From the NCBI GenBank assembly GCA_021776415.1, contig JAJFFY010000043.1, positions 1 to 56,385 of the forward strand: a stretch of 56,385 nucleotides of DNA, in the 5' to 3' direction. The notes under the pieces are model-generated. The model saw only the letters and a program-made list of their open reading frames with translations, had not been told where the DNA came from and did not search any database. The position numbers and the translations under genes are program-made. Each line of letters starts with the position of its first letter. Within the stretch, counting starts at the first letter, position 1. The stretch comes from Hyphococcus sp. (GTDB taxonomy: Bacteria; Pseudomonadota; Alphaproteobacteria; Caulobacterales; Parvularculaceae). This document shows, piece by piece, positions 51,539 to 56,385 of the stretch.

Positions 51539-51955
51539 ATGGATAATCAACGCGACATAATTGATGTGAAGATCAACGAGCCGGAGACGGCGCCGGAAAA
51601 CGTCTCGCAAGCCGAAACCTCGGGCGCCTCGTCCATTCCTGAAGATGAATTGACGCGCATCACGGCGGACATCATCACCGCGCTCAAATCGGTATACGAC
51701 CCGGAAATTCCGGTTGATATTTATGAGCTCGGCCTCATCTATAAGGTCGATCTTGATGACGATCGGCTGTTGACCGTCGATATGACATTAACGGCGCCGG
51801 GCTGTCCGGTCGCCGGTGAAATGCCGGTCTGGGTCGAGGGCGCCGTGCGCGGCGTTGATGGCGTTGAGGAGGTGAAGGTCGAGATGACCTTCGATCCGCC
51901 ATGGACGCCGGAGCGCATGTCCGATGAAGCGAAGTTAGAGTTAGGGTGGCTATAG
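51539..51955 (+). CDS. SufT-like (MIP18/DUF59) Fe-S assembly protein
   Basis: 138-residue protein: about 40 variable N-terminal residues, then a DUF59/MIP18 domain with VYDPEIPVDIYELGLIYKV and MTLTAPGCPVAGEMPVWVEGA (one conserved Cys), ending MTFDPPWTPERMSDEAKLELG. Related proteins (SufT, PaaD, eukaryotic MIP18) help mature Fe-S proteins. In-line with the suf operon, starting 8 bp after sufS and ending at the A-type carrier's start. Confidence 0.93.
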   Translation: MDNQRDIIDVKINEPETAPENVSQAETSGASSIPEDELTRITADIITALKSVYDPEIPVDIYELGLIYKVDLDDDRLLTVDMTLTAPGCPVAGEMPVWVEGAVRGVDGVEEVKVEMTFDPPWTPERMSDEAKLELGWL

Positions 51956-52321
51956 ATGCCTAGACCAAGACCAAAAGTTGTAACGCTGACCGATGCCGCC
52001 GCTGCGCGGATGAGCGAGATCATGTCCAGCGCTGAAAATAATTATATCGGCGTCAAGATTGGTGTGAAAAACGGCGGTTGCGCGGGCATGGAATACACCA
52101 TGGATTATGCGACCGAGACCGCGCCGCTGGACGAAGTGGTTGAAGAAAATGGCATTAAAATATTGATCGATCCAAAAGCGATCTTGTTCCTGATTGGCGC
52201 CGAAATCGACTACGTCACGGAAAAATTGTCCCAGCGTTTTGTTTTTAACAATCCCAACCAGACCGATGCTTGCGGTTGTGGGGAGAGCGTAACGATTGTG
52301 CCGCGCAAGGCGGATGCGTAA
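51956..52321 (+). CDS. sufA: A-type Fe-S carrier (IscA/SufA family)
   Basis: 121-residue HesB/IscA-family protein with the three conserved cysteines: one in NGGCAGMEYTM and two in ACGCGESVTI. It likely carries Fe-S or Fe to target apoproteins. ATG starts immediately after the sufT-like stop, so it is the distal core gene of the operon. Named sufA by position; erpA or iscA function cannot be excluded. Confidence 0.93.
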   Translation: MPRPRPKVVTLTDAAAARMSEIMSSAENNYIGVKIGVKNGGCAGMEYTMDYATETAPLDEVVEENGIKILIDPKAILFLIGAEIDYVTEKLSQRFVFNNPNQTDACGCGESVTIVPRKADA

Positions 52322-52693
52322 TTGCCTCCATCCACATCCTATCTCGACTACATCAAAGATCTGTTCGCACCCTTCGGCGTCATCACCATCCGCAAGATGT
52401 TTGGCGGTGCGGGGGTTTATTGCGATGGTGCGATTTTTGCGATTACGGGCGACGATGACTTGTGGCTGAAGGTTGATGATGTGACGCGCGCCGAATTCGA
52501 GACGGCGGGACTCGCACCGTTTGTCGTTGAATTTTCTAAAGGCAAGGCCGGCACGATGTCATATTACAATGCGCCGGATGAAATATACGATGACAATGAT
52601 GTGCTGACCCACTGGACGGAACTGGCGTTGGGCGCATCGCGCCGTGCGAAGAAGCCGGTCAAAACGAAAGCTCGTAAAAAATCCAAATCGTAA
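52322..52693 (+). CDS. TfoX/Sxy N-terminal domain protein
   Basis: 123-residue protein with a TfoX N-terminal domain (YIKDLFAPFGVITIRKMFGGAGVY, then DDLWLKVDDVTRAEFE) and a lysine-rich C-terminal tail. TfoX promotes competence in gamma-proteobacteria; alphaproteobacterial homologues mostly lack the C-terminal domain and have no known role. Start is TTG at 52322 with no gap after sufA. It may be co-transcribed with the suf operon. Confidence 0.85.
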   Translation: MPPSTSYLDYIKDLFAPFGVITIRKMFGGAGVYCDGAIFAITGDDDLWLKVDDVTRAEFETAGLAPFVVEFSKGKAGTMSYYNAPDEIYDDNDVLTHWTELALGASRRAKKPVKTKARKKSKS

Positions 52694-52698
52694 TGATC

Positions 52699-53100
52699 TC
52701 AGCGCTGTGAATTAATGCCGTGCAACGTCTTCCTTGAAGGCCTTTTCGCCGGTCCCTTTTTCGGCGGCGTATAAGTCTGCGGGTAAAATTCATTGCCCCA
52801 TTTGACAATTTGCCGGATCATCGGCCTCAACGCCAACCCCTTTTCCGTCAGTTTATATTCATGGCGCACCGGGCGGGCCTGGTACGCGCTCTTGTGGATG
52901 AGGCCATGTTCTTCCAGTCGCTTCAGGCGGTCGGCGAGGATGTTGGTGCGGATGTTTTCCGGGGCTTCGAGAAAATCATTATAGCGGCTGGCGCCAAGCA
53001 GGAGGTCGCGCACTACAAGCAACGTCCATTTGTCGCCGAGAATATCGAGCGTCACGGCAATCGGACAGATCGAGCGTTCAACATGGGCGCTTTTGGGCAT
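52699..53100 (-). CDS. HxlR family transcriptional regulator
   Basis: 133-residue winged-helix regulator with the HxlR signature: CPIAVTLDILGDKWTLLVVRDLL (one conserved Cys), then RTNILADRLKRLEEHGLI and RHEYKLTEKGLALRPMI. The C-terminal tail is basic. Family members often sense redox or aldehyde stress through cysteine. Divergent from the DsbA-like gene across 87 bp, so it probably controls that gene. Its 3' end converges on the TfoX gene. Confidence 0.9.
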   Translation of the reverse strand: MPKSAHVERSICPIAVTLDILGDKWTLLVVRDLLLGASRYNDFLEAPENIRTNILADRLKRLEEHGLIHKSAYQARPVRHEYKLTEKGLALRPMIRQIVKWGNEFYPQTYTPPKKGPAKRPSRKTLHGINSQR

Positions 53101-53187
53101 GGCGTTTCATGTAGTGACTTTAAAGTTGCAAGTTACTTGTGTTGCCGCCAATATGCAAATTCAGACCGCAACGCTCAGGAGCCATGC

Positions 53188-53754
53188 ATGTCCTCGATCC
53201 GTGTCTATCACGCTTTTCGCAGCCCCTATTCGCGGCTCGGCCTTCATATAATTGATCGCGCCGGGCTGGATGTGGAGCTGATCCCGTTTACAGGTCCGCC
53301 GGACGGCGTGTCGTTTAGCGATCCAACGGCGAGTAAACCAAAGCTCTCTTATTACGGGATTGATGCGCCGCGCATGACCATGCGCATGGGGCTGCCGATT
53401 ATGCGGCCGAGCCCGTTTGACGTGGATTTTGGCCCGGCGAATAAAGCCGCTGTTGCTGCGGCGCGCGATGGCAAGGGATTGGCGTTTGCGCTTGGCGTTG
53501 CCGATGCGCGATGGGGCGAGGGCAAGAATATTTCTGATATGTCGGTGCTTGAAGCTTGTGCCGAGCAATGCGGGTGGAGTGCTGATGCTCTGCATGCCGC
53601 GCAGGAGGATGCTGACATTGCCGCGAGGTTACGAAAACAACGCGATCAAATCGCTGAGGATGGTGTTTTCGGCGTGCCCTTCGCAGTGATGGGCGCATCA
53701 AAATACTGGGGGCATGACCGGTTTGAATTGCTAGTGGAAGAGGCAAAAAGTTAG
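53188..53754 (+). CDS. DsbA-family oxidoreductase-like protein (2-hydroxychromene-2-carboxylate isomerase type)
   Basis: 188-residue thioredoxin-fold protein with an inserted helical domain, as in DsbA/HCCA isomerase. The active-site segment is FRSPYSRLG rather than CPYC, so it lacks the redox cysteines; the C-terminal EDGVFGVPFAVMGASKYWGHDRFELL carries the cis-proline. HCCA isomerase members are glutathione-dependent isomerases. Start at ATG 53188, with AGGAG six bases upstream; an upstream in-frame extension overlaps the opposite HxlR gene. Its final bases overlap the diguanylate cyclase end by four. Confidence 0.82.
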   Translation: MSSIRVYHAFRSPYSRLGLHIIDRAGLDVELIPFTGPPDGVSFSDPTASKPKLSYYGIDAPRMTMRMGLPIMRPSPFDVDFGPANKAAVAAARDGKGLAFALGVADARWGEGKNISDMSVLEACAEQCGWSADALHAAQEDADIAARLRKQRDQIAEDGVFGVPFAVMGASKYWGHDRFELLVEEAKS

Positions 53755-54827
53755 GCGGCGCTGCCGCGCTGGTTTTGATCGTCTTCCTTAGTGTCTTCCT
53801 TCATGTCTTCCTCGTTGACAACGAGATTGCGGCCGCGCGCTTTTGCGGCGTAAAGACATTCGTCGGCGCGCTCGATGATAGTTTCCATCGTGTCGCCGTC
53901 GCGGTGAGCGCCGACGCCCATAGACATGGTGATCGCGCCGAGGTCTTCTTTGGTCCGGCGCTTTTTCAATCGCCGCGATTCGATGGCGACGCGTATGCGG
54001 TCGGCAAGCATGTGGGCGTGGCTAAGCGAAGTCCCCGGCAGGACAATCGCAAATTCTTCGCCGCCATAGCGCGCCAGCACATCTTGACCTTTGACGTTGG
54101 CGTCCATCACCTCCGCAACCAGGCGCAGGACCTGGTCGCCGGTCTGGTGGCCCCATTTGTCGTTGAAGTTCTTGAAATGGTCGATATCAGCCATGACCAG
54201 AGACAGAGGCTCGTTATTGGCGACCGCCTCGACCATCTGTTGCGCCAAAGATTTATCGAAGGTTGAACGGTTGGCGATGCCGGTTAGCGAATCTTTCATC
54301 GCTTCGGCTTGAATGCTCTCCACATTGCTCTGAAGCGTGCTGATTTCAGTGGCGGAATCGGCGAGCCGGTGTTCAAGCTTTTCGTTCTCCACCCGCATAT
54401 CTTGGGCGACCGTAATGACGCCTTCCAGAAGTTTGCTAACTGCCGGATATTCCTCGGTGGTCTGGCGTAGCTGAACGGAAAGGTCGCTCAATTTGCGGTG
54501 GTGGCCGCTGGTGTTCTCGCCGGTCTGTTCGATTGCATCAAAAAGGTCGGAGATTTCCGCCTGGAACCGGCCAACCAGCTCGATGACATCGCGTGAGAGT
54601 TCGACATGCTGGATGTGTTCTTTAAAGAGCTCATCAGCCGCCTCCTGGCTAACCTTGCCATTGGCGCCCGCCGCAAGCTGAATAGCGCGAGATAATTCCG
54701 GGCTGCGGCCCTCCGCATGCGCATACCATAGCTCAAAGTTACGCGGAATCGCGGCCAAGCCGATCTTCTTCAACGCGCCAAGCGCTATCTCTGCAACTCT
54801 ATGGGTGGATTCCACGCAGGCCGTCAT
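53751..54827 (-). CDS. GGDEF-domain diguanylate cyclase
   Basis: 358-residue cytoplasmic protein. The N-terminal 150 residues are helical (IALGALKKIGLAAIPRNFELWYAHAEG, then SRAIQLAAGANGKVS) without a known sensory domain. The GGDEF domain follows, with GGEEF at 255-259 in ARYGGEEFAIVL, an active-type signature, so it should make cyclic di-GMP. The product-inhibition I-site (RxxD) is changed to KGQD at 246-249, with the Asp kept and Arg replaced by Lys. No signal or transmembrane segment. It follows the helicase on the same strand with a 123-bp gap. Confidence 0.93.
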   Translation of the reverse strand: MTACVESTHRVAEIALGALKKIGLAAIPRNFELWYAHAEGRSPELSRAIQLAAGANGKVSQEAADELFKEHIQHVELSRDVIELVGRFQAEISDLFDAIEQTGENTSGHHRKLSDLSVQLRQTTEEYPAVSKLLEGVITVAQDMRVENEKLEHRLADSATEISTLQSNVESIQAEAMKDSLTGIANRSTFDKSLAQQMVEAVANNEPLSLVMADIDHFKNFNDKWGHQTGDQVLRLVAEVMDANVKGQDVLARYGGEEFAIVLPGTSLSHAHMLADRIRVAIESRRLKKRRTKEDLGAITMSMGVGAHRDGDTMETIIERADECLYAAKARGRNLVVNEEDMKEDTKEDDQNQRGSAA

Positions 54828-54950
54828 ATTTTATACCCCCTCGCGCCGCCTGTGTATGCAGGCAACGACAACGGAAGGCATATTAGCCCGAACAGCGTAA
54901 ATGAATGCCTAAAGGCGAGCAAAGACGTCGTCTCACGCCTTAAGACATTA

Positions 54951-56372
54951 TTAACCCGCGACAGCCCGGGTAATGAAATCCGGAATATGATCGCCCATGC
55001 CGATGATCGGCTCGGCGTTGTCGCGCTTTGGCGCCGACGTAGAGCCGGATCGTCTGCGGCGTGGCGCTGGCGGCTCTTTATTTGCCTCGACCTTTGGCTG
55101 CTCACTACTGGCTTCAGCTTTGGCTGGTTCTGGTTTGCGCTCTTCTGGTTTTCTTGGCTGGCGCCGGGGGCGGCTGCGGTTGTCATCGGGCTTGTCGCGG
55201 CTAGGGCGGCGGTGTCCGCCGCCAGCGGCGTGTTCTTCAAAGAATACCGAGAAATCGAGCGCCTCAATTTCTTCGGCGCCGGTAGTTTTTAAGATCGCTG
55301 CGTAAAATTTTGCGTCAGCGGGCGTCACCAACATCATCGCCGCGCCCTTTTTGCCGGCGCGGCCAGTACGGCCAATACGGTGGATATAATCGTCGGCGTG
55401 GATCGGCACGTCATAATTAAAAACGTGACTTACATTGGGAATATCGAGACCGCGAGCGGCAACGTCAGAGGCGACAAGAAACTGCACTTCGCCGCTGCGA
55501 AATTTATCCAGGGTTTCCGTCCGGAAAGCTTGAGCCAGATCGCCATGGATCGGGCGCGCATTGAAGCCATGTTTTTGCAAGGACTTGGCGATCACATCGA
55601 CAGTAGATTTACGGTTGCAGAAGATGATGCCGTTTCTCACGTCTTTGTGGGTCAGTAGTTCGCGCAGTGCGGCGCGTTTGGTTCTGTCATCTTTTATCGG
55701 CACGCGCACCATGCGCTGGCTGATCGTGTCGGCGGCAGTTGCGGGTTTTGCGACCTCAACACGAACCGGATTATGCAAGAACTGGTCGGTGATGCGCTGA
55801 ATTTCCGGCGGCATGGTTGCCGAGAAGAACAGGGTTTGCCGGGTCATAGGGGTGAGTTTAAAAATTCTCTCGATATCGGGAATGAAGCCCATATCAAGCA
55901 TCCGGTCGGCCTCGTCGACCACCATCACTTCAATCCCGGTGAGCAACAAACGCCCGCGCTCAAAATGATCGAGCAGGCGGCCGGGCGTGGCGACTAGAAC
56001 ATCCACGCCGCGGGTCAGTTTGGCGTCCTGGTCGCCGAAGGAAACGCCGCCAATGAGGAGCGCCATCGATAGTTTGTGATTGGCGCCGTATTTTTCGAAA
56101 TTCTCTGCAACTTGCGCCGCCAGCTCGCGCGTTGGCGCGAGAACCAGCGAGCGCGGCATGCGCGCCTTGGCGCGGCCTCTGCCGAGGCGCTGGATCATTG
56201 GCAGGGTGAAAGAAGCGGTTTTACCCGTGCCGGTCTGGGCAATGCCCAACACGTCGCGGTTTTCAAGCGCGGGCGGGATCGCCTCTTTCTGGATCGGTGT
56301 GGGGGTCTCGTAGCCTGCAGCTGCAATAGCATCGAGAAGCTTCGGCTCAAGGCCGAGATCGGCAAACGACAT
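54951..56372 (-). CDS. rhlE: DEAD-box RNA helicase (RhlE-like)
   Basis: 473-residue ATP-dependent RNA helicase. Motifs in order: Q motif (PTPIQKEAIPPAL), Walker A AQTGTGKT at 45-52, APTREL, DEAD at 153-156 in VVDEADRMLD, FSATM, and HRIGRTGRAGK in the second RecA domain, ending about residue 365. The tail is low-complexity, rich in Arg, Pro, Glu and Lys, and likely contacts RNA. RhlE type is the best fit among DEAD-box paralogues. Confidence 0.93.
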   Translation of the reverse strand: MSFADLGLEPKLLDAIAAAGYETPTPIQKEAIPPALENRDVLGIAQTGTGKTASFTLPMIQRLGRGRAKARMPRSLVLAPTRELAAQVAENFEKYGANHKLSMALLIGGVSFGDQDAKLTRGVDVLVATPGRLLDHFERGRLLLTGIEVMVVDEADRMLDMGFIPDIERIFKLTPMTRQTLFFSATMPPEIQRITDQFLHNPVRVEVAKPATAADTISQRMVRVPIKDDRTKRAALRELLTHKDVRNGIIFCNRKSTVDVIAKSLQKHGFNARPIHGDLAQAFRTETLDKFRSGEVQFLVASDVAARGLDIPNVSHVFNYDVPIHADDYIHRIGRTGRAGKKGAAMMLVTPADAKFYAAILKTTGAEEIEALDFSVFFEEHAAGGGHRRPSRDKPDDNRSRPRRQPRKPEERKPEPAKAEASSEQPKVEANKEPPAPRRRRSGSTSAPKRDNAEPIIGMGDHIPDFITRAVAG

Positions 56373-56385
56373 TCGCTCTCCGTAA

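Noticed and set aside
52810..53187. N-terminal extension of the DsbA-like protein across the HxlR gene
   Set aside because: It overlaps the opposite regulator and lacks an SD; the ATG at 53188 has a strong SD and begins the thioredoxin fold.
1..56385. Prophage, insertion sequence or CRISPR array
   Set aside because: No transposase, integrase, phage structural gene, or regularly spaced direct repeat was seen; the palindromic repeats have no associated transposase here.

Overview
The window is 56.4 kb of moderately GC-rich, tightly packed bacterial chromosome, best explained as an alphaproteobacterium. Evidence: a PopZ-type protein beside valS, an isoaspartyl-methyltransferase-like gene directly before tolC, the block lptF-lptG-lptD-surA-pdxA-rsmA, DnaJ-CobS divergent from BolA, a CC0125/CC1285-type lipoprotein, and an iscR-headed suf operon. 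A Caulobacterales/Parvularculales-like relative is possible; the exact taxon is inference. I see no prophage, insertion sequence, CRISPR array or rRNA. Start codons are diverse: several genes are best read from GTG or TTG, judged by Shine-Dalgarno (SD) position.

Layout. 0-7 kb: flavin reductase and beta-hydroxyacid dehydrogenase, a membrane-anchored PIG-L deacetylase, an acyl-CoA dehydrogenase, a DUF465 protein, tRNA-Gly(TCC), a formyltransferase-like protein, and a cyclopropane fatty acid synthase whose promoter carries a perfect FNR/FixK box. 7-13 kb: isoaspartyl-methyltransferase homologue, tolC, popZ-like, valS. 13-15.5 kb: a LysE exporter divergent from an Lrp regulator, flanked by two copies of a palindromic intergenic repeat, then a secreted YbjN-like protein. 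15.5-24.8 kb: radA, cvpA, purF, a secreted M20 hydrolase, a fatty acid desaturase, cobS, a DnaJ-like gene, bolA and a rhomboid protease.

24.8-30.3 kb: small membrane, lipoprotein, cupin and lipid-metabolism genes (FAD reductase, ICMT-like methyltransferase, thioesterase, acyl-CoA ligase). 30.3-38.3 kb: the minus-strand outer-membrane biogenesis block (lptF, lptG, lptD, surA, then pdxA and rsmA). 38.4-43.4 kb: pepA, holC, a DksA-like gene, two overlapping hotdog thioesterases with chorismate mutase, an unknown gene and an alpha/beta hydrolase.

43.5-52.7 kb is the most interesting part: a suf iron-sulfur operon in the order iscR, a leftover N-terminal fragment of a cysteine desulfurase, a NifS/IscS-type desulfurase, orphan membrane gene, sufB, orphan soluble gene, secreted cupin, RidA-like lipoprotein, sufC, sufD, sufS, sufT-like, A-type carrier, TfoX-like. 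The two orphans are markedly more AT-rich than the core genes (about 40% and 45% GC by hand count) and are joined to sufB by overlapping start/stop codons. The iscR promoter contains an IscR type 1-like operator over its -35 element. The window ends with an HxlR regulator divergent from a DsbA-like protein, a GGDEF protein and a DEAD-box helicase.
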